Positions 1 through 6,829 of a stretch of 7,929 nt of DNA are shown piece by piece. Each line of letters begins with the position of its first letter. Positions within the stretch are counted from its first letter, which is position 1. The stretch is from contig JAEWZS010000039.1 of assembly GCA_023458355.1 (NCBI GenBank), forward strand, positions 1 to 7,929. The letters are read 5' to 3'. The notes beneath the pieces were generated by a model. The model was not told the DNA's origin, ran no database searches, and worked only from the letters and a program-made list of their open reading frames with translations. The translations under genes were made by a program, and so were the position numbers. The stretch comes from Bacillota bacterium (GTDB lineage: Bacteria > Bacillota > Clostridia > Christensenellales > CAG-138).

Positions 1-1056
1 GTACAGCCCAAAATGAAGATTGCCGTAAAGGTGAACCTTCTCATGCGTGCGAAACCCGAAAAAGCCGCTACGGTGCATCCGAGCGTGGTCGCAGCGCTTT
101 GTGAGCTTCTTATAGAAAAAGGCGCAAAGGTAGTTGTGGGCGACAGCCCCGGCGGCCCGTTTAGCGCAACGTATCTGAGCGCTGTTTATTCGGGTACGGG
201 CATGGGTTTGGCGGTTAAAGCAGGTGCGTACCTCAACGATGATTTTTCTTACTCGGATATAAAATGCCCCGAGGCAGTGGTCGCTAAGGAAGTGCAAATT
301 ACAAATTACCTTCTTCATGCGGACGCGGTAATTGATCTATGTAAAGTAAAGACACACGGACTCATGGCGTATACAGGAGCTTGTAAAAACCTGTTTGGCG
401 CAGTACCCGGAACAATTAAGCCCGAGTACCATTACCGTTATCAAACGCACGAGGCGTTTTCTAACATGCTTGTGGATATCTGTGAGTATATAAAGCCACG
501 CCTTTCCATTGCCGACGGGATTATGGCCATGGAAGGCAACGGCCCTTCAGCAGGCACGCCGCGTTTTATGGGTGCTCTTTTGGCGTCATTTAACCCGCAT
601 GCGCTCGACCTTGCCGGTGCACATCTGATAGGGTTAACCGCGGACGACGTACCTACCCTTCACGCAGCTTATGAGCGCGGTCTCATTCCCGAAAGTGTAG
701 AAAAGCTTACCGTCCATGGTGAACTCGAACCGTTTGTAATACCGGATTTTAAGCTGATTCCCAAGCAGAGTATAAACGGCTGGGGGGTAAAAAGTAAGCT
801 GTTTGACGCTGTGGCGACGCATCTGTTTGCGAGCCGTCCGCTTATAAAGAATTCAGCATGCGTCGGCTGCGGTGAATGTAAAAATGTCTGCCCTGCCGAT
901 GCTATAAAAATGGAAACGAAGCTCGCAGTAATTAACCGAAAAAAATGTGTCCGTTGCTTTTGCTGTCAGGAGTTTTGTCCGAAAGGCGCTATTCATGTAC
1001 ACCGACCGGGCGTTGCGCGCATGCTTGGAGGGTCAAAGCGGAAAAACCAAGCATAA
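1..1056 (+). CDS. DUF362 protein with C-terminal 2x[4Fe-4S] ferredoxin domain, 5' end outside window
   Basis: DUF362-family iron-sulfur protein; its substrate is not known. The frame is already open at base 1 (V-Q-P-K before the first Met at 13). Family members normally have about 40 residues before the conserved 'K-x-N-L-L-M' stretch seen here at once, and no ribosome binding site precedes the Met at 13, so the true start lies upstream. Numbering from that Met, family stretches include 'GDSPGGPF', 'KVKTHG', 'KNLFG', 'EYHYRY' and 'MEGNGPSAGTPR'. The C-terminus carries two ferredoxin motifs, C283-x2-C286-x2-C289-x3-C293-P and C312-x2-C315-x2-C318-x3-C322-P, which should each bind a [4Fe-4S] cluster. 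No signal peptide or membrane helix is visible, so it is probably cytosolic and moves electrons. It ends 16 bases before the convergent fusion gene, and no terminator fits in the gap. The family call is firm; the function is unknown. Confidence 0.93.
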   Translation, partial: VQPKMKIAVKVNLLMRAKPEKAATVHPSVVAALCELLIEKGAKVVVGDSPGGPFSATYLSAVYSGTGMGLAVKAGAYLNDDFSYSDIKCPEAVVAKEVQITNYLLHADAVIDLCKVKTHGLMAYTGACKNLFGAVPGTIKPEYHYRYQTHEAFSNMLVDICEYIKPRLSIADGIMAMEGNGPSAGTPRFMGALLASFNPHALDLAGAHLIGLTADDVPTLHAAYERGLIPESVEKLTVHGELEPFVIPDFKLIPKQSINGWGVKSKLFDAVATHLFASRPLIKNSACVGCGECKNVCPADAIKMETKLAVINRKKCVRCFCCQEFCPKGAIHVHRPGVARMLGGSKRKNQA

Positions 1057-1072
1057 AGGTTTGTGCAGCTGT

Positions 1073-2746
1073 TTACTTACGCGATTGACGGCAAAGCTCA
1101 ATTACATAGCCCATGTATTGCAACATGTTCTTTCGTCTTTTAAATCTTGACGAAAAGAACCTCTGCTTCGTTTGCAACCTGATTGATTGCGCCTCCCGTA
1201 AAATGCAACTATGCTCGGGTGGCGCTAATTGCATCATGTAGTCGATTGCTCCGTTTTTAGAGGTGATATCCTTCTCCTGCAATGTATAATACATGCGGGA
1301 AATGCCGCATACACACCACTCAACAGCCCAATCTGTTAATGAAAGAATACTCTTTCTTGAAAATGGCTTTGATGCAGAAGCTGCCCACATTGCCCAATAG
1401 GCGTTGACATTCTCACAAACATAGGCGGTCAATTCTTCCCTTGGGGCTTCTAAATGCAATTCGACGATAGGTTTTCCCCATACTACAGCTCCGTATTTTT
1501 TCAGCATATACCAAGTGACCGGATTCAAATTAAAGTAGGACATGCTGTGTTTGTTGTCGTGATAGGCTAAAATAGGAACCGCATCTTCTTTACATTTGCC
1601 AACTGCTGTAATGGGAATATACTGTATTTCAAACTTCACGCCTGCGTAGTTTAATTGCAGCCGGTTTATTCGCTTTTGAAGTGCGACTCTATCCCTTTTT
1701 GCTATAACGTCATGTAGCAAAACGATAAGATCAAGGTCGGACTTTCCGTAGTGCCAGTCCCCTAAAACCGCCGAACCTGTTAAATACGTGCCTATGACGT
1801 TTTTATGTAATACCGACTGTACCGCATTTGATACCTGTTCTGAAACCAGCTTTAGCATTTGCGAATCTTCGGTTTCAGCGCTTAGGGTATCTCCCTGCTT
1901 CCGCGATGAAACCGCCGCAACGCCTAAAATGATGGTCCCGCCAACGATTTCCCGCACGGAAGGTGAAGCGCTGAGAAAGAGAAAAGCAAAAAGAATGCCG
2001 TATACCGTTTCCATACCTGAAATGATACCCGCTGTCTGTGCGCTAACCTTTTTTTGCGCGGTCACAAATAGCGAAAATCCAAGTGCGGTGCATAGTGCGC
2101 CGATGCTAATAATTCCGGCTATGTCTGTAGCCCCTATCCGTTCCTTTGCCCATGCTACCGCGGGCAAAAGTACGGCGGCTGCAACAGCCTGCTCATACAT
2201 ACATATTTTTATGCCGGAATACCGAGCGGATAAATCCCTGTTAATAAGGACCAGCAACGCATAGGTAAAGCTTCCCGCCATTCCCCACAAGATACCCGCA
2301 GTTGTTTGGTTTGACAGGGAGAACTCGGGCACGGTTATGAGCACACCGCATAGCAATACAGCTGCATAAACAAGGTTATGCGCGCGAAACCGCTCATGAA
2401 AAAGTAACGGCTCGAGAACAATAAGAAACAACGGGAATGTTGAAAAGGTGATGGTACCTATGGCGACCGATGCTGTCTTTATAGACTGAAAAAAAGCCGT
2501 CCAATGTAAAGCGAGAAGAACCCCGGAAAGCACAAGCTGCAGTGCGTCTTTTCGTAGCGTTAGCCTAAAGCCCTCCCGTTTTATCAGCATTACACAGAAA
2601 AGCAAAAAGCTCGATAAGAGTGCGCGGGAGAAGGTGATGGTAACGGGAGAGGCGCTTATAAATTTCGCGATCACACCCGAAAGTCCAAACAGCATCACCG
2701 CAAGGTTTAAAAAAAGCACGCTCTTTTTGTCGGGTGCGTTTTTCAT
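1073..2746 (-). CDS. EamA/DMT transporter fused to an AadA/DUF4111-like nucleotidyltransferase
   Basis: A 557-residue protein with two complete modules. Residues 1-283 form a two-repeat EamA transporter with about ten hydrophobic segments (roughly 9-30, 35-55, 70-88, 94-114, 124-140, 148-168, 182-200, 208-230, 237-259, 265-282); 'HWTAFFQS' (81-88) and 'ISGMETVYG' (242-250) are typical of the two halves. After a short polar linker (about 283-296), residues 297-557 look like a nucleotidyltransferase. The motif G324-S325 ... G329-D330 ... S336-D337-L338-D339 and the later acid E373 (F-E-I-Q-Y) match the GS / DxD / third-acid active site. Residues about 470-530 ('LTDWAVEW', 'YYTLQEKDITSKNGAI') resemble the helical DUF4111 tail of aminoglycoside 3''/9-adenylyltransferases. 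The start ATG has GGGAG 7 bases upstream. With ten helices the C-terminus should be cytoplasmic, where ATP is available. Substrate unknown; aminoglycoside activity is only one possibility. Confidence 0.88.
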   Translation of the reverse strand: MKNAPDKKSVLFLNLAVMLFGLSGVIAKFISASPVTITFSRALLSSFLLFCVMLIKREGFRLTLRKDALQLVLSGVLLALHWTAFFQSIKTASVAIGTITFSTFPLFLIVLEPLLFHERFRAHNLVYAAVLLCGVLITVPEFSLSNQTTAGILWGMAGSFTYALLVLINRDLSARYSGIKICMYEQAVAAAVLLPAVAWAKERIGATDIAGIISIGALCTALGFSLFVTAQKKVSAQTAGIISGMETVYGILFAFLFLSASPSVREIVGGTIILGVAAVSSRKQGDTLSAETEDSQMLKLVSEQVSNAVQSVLHKNVIGTYLTGSAVLGDWHYGKSDLDLIVLLHDVIAKRDRVALQKRINRLQLNYAGVKFEIQYIPITAVGKCKEDAVPILAYHDNKHSMSYFNLNPVTWYMLKKYGAVVWGKPIVELHLEAPREELTAYVCENVNAYWAMWAASASKPFSRKSILSLTDWAVEWCVCGISRMYYTLQEKDITSKNGAIDYMMQLAPPEHSCILREAQSIRLQTKQRFFSSRFKRRKNMLQYMGYVIELCRQSRK

Positions 2747-2788
2747 TCAAAAACTCCCATCCTTAGCGTTTGTCACAATGCGCGGCTG

Positions 2789-2810
2789 TATAATTCCTAT
2801 TAGGATTATA
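2789..2810. repeat. near-palindrome over the -10 / start region, possible operator
   Basis: Left arm TATAATTCCTA (2789-2799), one central T, right arm TAGGATTATA (2801-2810). The arms match over 10 bases except for one extra T in the left arm. It spans the predicted -10 and transcription start of the minus-strand fusion gene, where a repressor dimer would act. The AT-rich -10 sequence contributes to the symmetry, so it could be partly coincidental. Confidence 0.4.
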
Positions 2811-2833
2811 GCATTTAGGAAGCTCTTTTTCCA
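2805..2833 (-). promoter_or_regulatory. sigma-A promoter for the transporter-nucleotidyltransferase gene
   Basis: Read on the minus strand: -35 TGGAAA (2833-2828, 4 of 6 consensus), 17-base spacer, -10 TATAAT (2810-2805, 6 of 6). Transcription would begin near 2798, leaving a leader of about 50 bases before the ATG. The -10 lies inside a near-palindrome (see 2789-2810). Confidence 0.6.
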
Positions 2834-2840
2834 TAAACGT

Positions 2841-2914
2841 GCACCCTCCCTGTAAACCCCAAAAAGCTTGCAAAAGCTAAAACTCCTGCTACACTTAATA
2901 ATGAGGGAGGATGC
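2841..2914. repeat. inverted repeat flanking the deaminase promoter
   Basis: GCACCCTCCCT at 2841-2851 and AGGGAGGATGC at 2904-2914 are reverse complements at 10 of 11 positions, with the single mismatch at the fourth base. The arms are 52 bases apart and enclose the candidate plus-strand promoter. They could be a pair of regulator half-sites. If transcription started upstream of 2841 they could instead form a stem covering the GGGAGG at 2905-2910. Confidence 0.35.
2868..2895 (+). promoter_or_regulatory. weak sigma-A promoter candidate for the 8-oxoguanine deaminase gene
   Basis: TTGCAA (2868-2873, 4 of 6) and TACACT (2890-2895, 4 of 6) are separated by 16 bases, which predicts transcription from about 2902 and a leader of about 69 bases. 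It is the best pair I can find upstream on this strand, but neither box is strong. Confidence 0.35.
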
Positions 2915-2957
2915 GGAGAAACGAAAAATATCGCGTCGCTCTAACAGCATACCGATT

Positions 2958-2963
2958 AGGAGG
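2958..2963 (+). promoter_or_regulatory. consensus ribosome binding site that fixes the TTG start
   Basis: AGGAGG, a perfect Shine-Dalgarno, lies 7 bases before TTG at 2971. The alternative ATG at 2911 directly abuts GGGAGG with no spacer, and would add a 20-residue basic N-terminus that amidohydrolases of this family lack. Confidence 0.85.
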
Positions 2964-2970
2964 AAACAGT

Positions 2971-4326
2971 TTGAGCACCTTACTTATCAAAAACGCGGAC
3001 GCTATCGTCACGGTGGACGAGAAGGACCAAATACTTAAAAATGCGAGTATCCTTATAAAGGATAACGTTATAGAATTTATAGGCGTTGGGCCTTTTACAG
3101 CGGATGAAACCATTGATGCTAAAGGTACATTTGTGTACCCCGGGCTTGTGAACACGCACCATCACCTGTACCAGACATTTACAAGGAACCTCAAGCAGGT
3201 ACAAAACCTCGAACTGTTTGATTGGCTTCGTGCACTCTACGAGATTTGGCGCGGCCTTAATGATGACTCAGTGTATTATAGCTCGCTTGTCGGCATGGGA
3301 GAGCTTTTAAAATACGGCTGCACCACCTGTATGGATCACCATTATGTGTTTCCCAAACAATCGGAGGGTTTTTTGGCGCGCCAGTTTGAAGCGGCGGAAG
3401 CGCTCGGCATTAGGCTTTTTGCGACACGCGGCAGTATGTCGCTCGGTCGAAGTGCAGGAGGCCTTCCCCCTGACGACCTTGTACAGGATGTGGATACCAT
3501 TTTAAACGCAAGCCGCCGCGCCGCGGAGGAATTCCACGACTCAAGCAAATTTTCCATGCGTAACATAGGCTTTGCGCCTTGCTCGCCCTTTAGCGTCAGT
3601 ACGGACTTATTAAAGGAATCCGCAAAGCTTGCAAGGTCTTTAGGCGTAAGGCTGCATACCCATTTGGGCGAAACAGAGGATGAAACGGAGTTCTGTTTGC
3701 AAACGCTTAAGATGCGTCCTCTTGCGTATATGGCGCATTGCGCCTTTGTCGGAAGTGATGTTTGGTACGCGCATGGTATCCATTTCAATGATGAGGAGCT
3801 TTCGCTTCTAGCAAAGACGCAAACGGGTGTTGCACACTGCCCTGTATCCAATATGAAGCTCGCCTCAGGCGTGTGCCGTGTAAGCGATATGCTGAAATTG
3901 AACATCCCGCTTGGGCTTGCCGTGGATGGAAGTGCCAGTAACGATTGTAGTAACCTCATGGCGGAGCTGCGCGCGGCATATCTTATGCACCGTCTTACTT
4001 ACAGCGAAAAAGCCCCCACAGGCTATGATTTATTAAAGATTGCAACGCGCGGCGGTGCAAAAATACTCGGGCGAAACGACATCGGAAGCCTTGAAAAAGG
4101 CAAAGCGGCCGACTTGTTTATGATTGACGTAACAAAAGTCGATTCTGTCGGTGCAACATTTGACCCTGCCAACTACCTTGGTACGGTGGGTTATTATCGC
4201 CCTGCCAAATATGTAATCGTCAACGGTCGTGTCGTATCGAGAGATGGTAACCTAACCGGTGTCGACGAAGTACGCACAGCCGAGCGCGCAAGTAAGCTCG
4301 TAACAGAGCTTTTAGAGCGGGCGTAG
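2971..4326 (+). CDS. 8-oxoguanine deaminase-type amidohydrolase
   Basis: A 451-residue metal-dependent hydrolase of the ATZ/TRZ (cd01298-type) amidohydrolase group. It most resembles 8-oxoguanine deaminase, which converts 8-oxoguanine to urate and ammonia in the cytosol. From the TTG start (read as Met), the protein opens with the small beta-sandwich domain ('STLLIKNADAIVTV'). The barrel metal ligands are H63-x-H65 ('NTHHHLYQT'), H231 in 'HTHLGE' with catalytic-type E234, H268 in 'YAHGIH', and D319 in 'DGSASND'. Family-typical stretches include 'LELFDWL', 'GCTTCMDH', 'RGSMSLG', 'GGLPPDD', 'APCSPFSVS' and 'IGSLEKGKAADLF'. All ligands are present and the length is normal. The close relatives SsnA and other aminohydrolases are alternatives; 'RGSMSLG..GGLPPD' favours 8-oxoguanine deaminase. 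No other purine gene lies nearby, so the pathway context is not shown. Confidence 0.87.
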   Translation: MSTLLIKNADAIVTVDEKDQILKNASILIKDNVIEFIGVGPFTADETIDAKGTFVYPGLVNTHHHLYQTFTRNLKQVQNLELFDWLRALYEIWRGLNDDSVYYSSLVGMGELLKYGCTTCMDHHYVFPKQSEGFLARQFEAAEALGIRLFATRGSMSLGRSAGGLPPDDLVQDVDTILNASRRAAEEFHDSSKFSMRNIGFAPCSPFSVSTDLLKESAKLARSLGVRLHTHLGETEDETEFCLQTLKMRPLAYMAHCAFVGSDVWYAHGIHFNDEELSLLAKTQTGVAHCPVSNMKLASGVCRVSDMLKLNIPLGLAVDGSASNDCSNLMAELRAAYLMHRLTYSEKAPTGYDLLKIATRGGAKILGRNDIGSLEKGKAADLFMIDVTKVDSVGATFDPANYLGTVGYYRPAKYVIVNGRVVSRDGNLTGVDEVRTAERASKLVTELLERA

Positions 4327-4403
4327 ATTTAGGCGCGGGTTGAAGGGCAAGGGTCTTGCGACGACCCACTGGCCTAGTTGAGGAGTAACAAAAACGTATT
4401 CAT
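4327..4403 (+). other. structured 3' untranslated region upstream of the terminator
   Basis: The bases between the deaminase stop and its terminator are rich in pairing. GCAAG (4347-4351) can pair with CTTGC (4355-4359), and GGGTC (4351-4355) with GACCC (4363-4367); the two are mutually exclusive. GGCCT at 4371-4375 can pair with AGGCC at 4405-4409, the left arm of the terminator. A GAGGAG at 4379-4384 has no usable start codon after it. I recognise no riboswitch family here. It may be only a 3' UTR, or a small RNA or attenuator. Confidence 0.35.
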
Positions 4404-4437
4404 AAGGCCGTCCGGGAGAAATTCCCGGTGGCCTTTT
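4404..4437 (+). terminator. strong intrinsic terminator after the deaminase gene
   Basis: AAGGCC (4404-4409) pairs with GGCCTT (4430-4435), and CCGGGA (4412-4417) with TCCCGG (4423-4428). There is a G-T wobble plus one bulged T between the two blocks, a 5-base GAAAT loop, and a TTTT run at 4434-4437. The next gene has its own promoter downstream, so this hairpin most likely ends the upstream transcript. Confidence 0.88.
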
Positions 4438-4466
4438 CTATTATAAAAAGCAACCGGTATTATGCA

Positions 4467-4494
4467 TTGAAAAAAGCTATGCCTCGTGTATAAT
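4467..4494 (+). promoter_or_regulatory. near-consensus sigma-A promoter for the DUF2156 gene
   Basis: TTGAAA (4467-4472, 5 of 6), 16-base spacer, TATAAT (4489-4494, 6 of 6). Predicted transcription start near 4501, leaving a leader of about 17 bases that carries little more than the ribosome binding site. This excludes a translation start at TTG 4497. Confidence 0.75.
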
Positions 4495-4517
4495 AATTGG
4501 TGGAAAGGAAAGGTTTT

Positions 4518-5417
4518 ATGGACTTTACACGTGTGCAGCTCAAAGATATCGAAACATTCCGACCCTATTTAAAAAAAATGAAGTTTAACACATGCGACTA
4601 TACCGTAGGCGGTATTTTCATGTGGCGAGACTATTTTCAAATGGAGTATTTTGTAGAAAATGACGTACTCTATTCCAGGCTTCTTACCGCCGATGGCGAT
4701 TATTACAACAATCTCCCGATCTGCGACGACGTGGATGGGGCACTTATAAGGCTTATATCTCATTTAAAGCAGCAGAACAAGCCTTGTAGGTTTTGTACCA
4801 TACCTGAAAGCTATGTGCATCATTTTGAAAAGCTCGGCAACTCCATAGGCTATAACGTTGAGATCAGAGAACAGGTAAACTTTTTTGATTATTTCTATCT
4901 TGCGTCGGATTTGACAACGCTCAAAGGGAAAAAGTTCAGCGGGCAAAGAAACCAGATTAACAAATTCCTGCGCACCTACGACGAATGGTCATATGATGCG
5001 ATTGATAGAAAAGACATTGACGGCATAAAAACCTTCTTTAACGCCTATATGGAGGAGCGAAACGAAGCAAAGCCTTCTGAGAGCGCCTTGGAAGAAAACC
5101 GCATGACGCAAGAGGTGCTCGAAAACTTGGAAAGCTACAAAATGCTCGGCGGTGTACTCCGCGTAGGAAGTAAAATCGCAGGTTTTTCATTGGGCGAAAT
5201 CGTGGATGATACGCTGTTCGTCCACGTGGAAAAAGCTGACCGCTCTGTTGCAGGGGCGTACCAAATGCTCGTCAACCAATTCGCACTGAAGTTTGCGGAT
5301 GAAAGTATACAGTTTATCAACCGCGAGGAGGATATGGGCGACGAAGGCTTAAGAACCGCAAAAAACGCGTATCATCCTGTGCAGTTGATTAAGAAGTATT
5401 TGGTCGAAGTTAAATAA
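4518..5417 (+). CDS. DUF2156 (LPG_synthase_C) GNAT-like protein
   Basis: A 299-residue DUF2156 protein, related to the soluble catalytic domain of phosphatidylglycerol lysyltransferase (MprF) and built from GNAT-like folds. It has no membrane domain, so it is the stand-alone cytosolic form common in Firmicutes. Members are presumed to transfer an acyl or aminoacyl group; the substrate is unknown. Family signatures are 'LKGKKFSGQRNQINKF' (135-150), the core strand 'RVGSKIAGFSLGE' (215-227), 'VHVEKADRSVAGAYQ' (236-250, likely cofactor-side helix) and 'NREEDMGDEGLRTAK' (268-282) followed by 'YHP'. Length is normal. I chose ATG 4518 because an AAGGAAAGG binding site lies 5 bases before it; an upstream TTG at 4497 falls inside the predicted promoter/start region. 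It is a single-gene unit between two hairpins. Confidence 0.9.
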   Translation: MDFTRVQLKDIETFRPYLKKMKFNTCDYTVGGIFMWRDYFQMEYFVENDVLYSRLLTADGDYYNNLPICDDVDGALIRLISHLKQQNKPCRFCTIPESYVHHFEKLGNSIGYNVEIREQVNFFDYFYLASDLTTLKGKKFSGQRNQINKFLRTYDEWSYDAIDRKDIDGIKTFFNAYMEERNEAKPSESALEENRMTQEVLENLESYKMLGGVLRVGSKIAGFSLGEIVDDTLFVHVEKADRSVAGAYQMLVNQFALKFADESIQFINREEDMGDEGLRTAKNAYHPVQLIKKYLVEVK

Positions 5418-5434
5418 AAACATTGTATAAGGAA

Positions 5435-5461
5435 TAAGGGCATCCCACCGGGATGCCCTTA
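5435..5461. terminator. hairpin between convergent genes, probable bidirectional terminator
   Basis: A perfect 12-base-pair stem (TAAGGGCATCCC at 5435-5446 with GGGATGCCCTTA at 5450-5461) with an ACC loop sits 17 bases after the DUF2156 stop and 17 bases beyond the MFS stop. There is no clean T-run on either side, so termination may be weak or the stem may mainly protect mRNA 3' ends. Confidence 0.7.
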
Positions 5462-5478
5462 AGTAATACTACAATTTC

Positions 5479-6780
5479 TTAAGCCGCTTGCTTATTCTTA
5501 TTGATGCGCTTCACGAGGAGCAATAGAAGCGTACCTACCACGAGGAAGAAAATGATAGAGCCGATGGCCCAATAAAGACCGTACTGCTCGGCTAGTGTTG
5601 ATTCAACCCCATGGTTAGAATACCAGTTGTGCATGCGGTACGAAAGCGTGCTGAATACCAGCGGGCCAACAAATGTGGAGGTTCTGCCGGCCACTGATAG
5701 AAAGCCGTAGAACTCGGTTGCTTTGTTTTCCGGTGCAAGCTGGCTCACCATCGAGCGGCTGACGGCCTGTGCGCCGGATAGCGAGAAGCCCGCAATAAAG
5801 CCGATTACGTAAAACAGTATGATATTCGTGGTGAAGAACAGGCTCGTTACGGAAAGCATCAATATTATAAGGGAAATGAGGATGGAGTCCCTGCTGTTCT
5901 TTTTGTCGGCAATCTTGCCGAACAGCAGCGCGCCTGCAGCACCCGAGAGCTGTATGATCATGACAAATACAATAAGCTCTGTCTGCTTCATGCCGAAAAT
6001 CGTCGCACCGATGATGGCGGCAAAGTCCATCAGCATCATGATGCCGTCGTTATAGATCAAAAATGCGAACGTGTATTTGAGAAATTCCTTGTAACTCTTT
6101 ACGGAGCGGAAAGTTTCATGAAGTTTGGTAAATGCGTGCCTTACGACGTTTTTCCCGGCAGGTAATTGTTCGGCCTCACTCTTTTGCTTTACAAATAAGA
6201 ATGTGGGGAGTGCTGATGCCAGGTAAAACACTGCGGTTATTAAAAACGCATAGGGGATTACTTCGTTACCGATAAGTTGTATGGGCACAAGCACGATTAA
6301 AAGTGCCGCTATGCCGCCAAGCATGCCCACTGCCCAGCCTTTGCCAGAAACTGAACCGATTGATTCCGGAGAGGAGACATCTGTTAAAAGTGCGTCATAA
6401 AACACCTGCGATGCACGATAGCCGATTTCCGCCAGTATAAAAAACAGCATGCCGGTAAATACATCGCCTTTTCGTACAAAGAACAAAAGCGCTGTAAAAA
6501 CCACCGCGATGCCTGTGAAAACCATAAGGAATTTCTTTTTTGATTTGGTGAAGTCCGCAATTGCGCCGAATATGGGAGACATCACCGCCACGATTATGGC
6601 AGCGATACCGACTGATATACCCCAAAGCCGCGTACCTTCCGCACCGCCCACAACGTTGTTTTTGAAGTAAGCGGAGTATACCGCAAGCAGTACCACCGAC
6701 GCGTAAGCGGAGTTGCCGAAATCGTAAAAATACCACGAATGGCGGGACCGTGCGGCGATTGCGTCGATTTGTTTTTTCAT
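5479..6780 (-). CDS. UMF1/Atg22-type MFS transporter
   Basis: A 433-residue inner-membrane major facilitator of the UMF1 family (TC 2.A.1.24; bacterial relatives of yeast vacuolar effluxer Atg22), probably a proton-coupled small-molecule exporter; the substrate is unknown. Hydrophobic segments through the protein are consistent with 12 helices. Family signs are 'YFYDFGNSAYAS' (17-28), the MFS loop motif 'GAIADFTKSKKK' (72-83), 'FYDALL' (127-132), its second-half counterpart 'GKIADKKNSRD' (288-298), and 'GAQAVSRSMVSQLAPENKA' (336-354) leading to 'VGPLVFS'. I start it at ATG 6780, with AAGGGA upstream. A start 26 codons earlier (6858) would lie on the -35 box of the predicted promoter and would add residues with no family counterpart. 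It is divergent from tcdA and shows no operon partner. Confidence 0.9.
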   Translation of the reverse strand: MKKQIDAIAARSRHSWYFYDFGNSAYASVVLLAVYSAYFKNNVVGGAEGTRLWGISVGIAAIIVAVMSPIFGAIADFTKSKKKFLMVFTGIAVVFTALLFFVRKGDVFTGMLFFILAEIGYRASQVFYDALLTDVSSPESIGSVSGKGWAVGMLGGIAALLIVLVPIQLIGNEVIPYAFLITAVFYLASALPTFLFVKQKSEAEQLPAGKNVVRHAFTKLHETFRSVKSYKEFLKYTFAFLIYNDGIMMLMDFAAIIGATIFGMKQTELIVFVMIIQLSGAAGALLFGKIADKKNSRDSILISLIILMLSVTSLFFTTNIILFYVIGFIAGFSLSGAQAVSRSMVSQLAPENKATEFYGFLSVAGRTSTFVGPLVFSTLSYRMHNWYSNHGVESTLAEQYGLYWAIGSIIFFLVVGTLLLLLVKRINKNKQAA

Positions 6781-6829
6781 GTTGTTATCCCTTGCTCCGA
6801 TCGGCGAAAATAGGTATCCTGCACAATAT

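Noticed and set aside
946..981. Extra cysteine (C317) in the second ferredoxin motif of the DUF362 protein.
   Set aside because: A CC pair in this position is, as I recall, common in DUF362-ferredoxin proteins, so it is not evidence of an unusual cluster.
1057..1072. Terminator between the convergent DUF362 and fusion genes.
   Set aside because: The 16-base gap cannot hold one and I see no stem with a T-run at the gene ends; termination must lie inside the opposite gene or be Rho-dependent.
1788..2264. A 158-codon plus-strand open frame inside the fusion gene.
   Set aside because: It runs antisense through the transporter/linker, lacks a ribosome binding site and any family pattern; shadow of the real gene.
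2911..2970. Upstream ATG start giving a 20-residue extension of the deaminase.
   Set aside because: GGGAGG directly abuts this ATG with no spacing, whereas TTG 2971 has a perfect, properly spaced site and gives the family-typical N-terminus.
3342..3959. A 205-codon minus-strand open frame inside the deaminase gene.
   Set aside because: Antisense to a strongly conserved enzyme, with no coherent domain or initiation signals.
4327..4440. Resemblance of 'CCGGGAGA' near the terminator and an upstream 'ACTGG' to guanidine-I (ykkC) or ZTP riboswitch pieces.
   Set aside because: The other invariant segments of those aptamers are missing and the order does not fit; the match is limited to short common strings.
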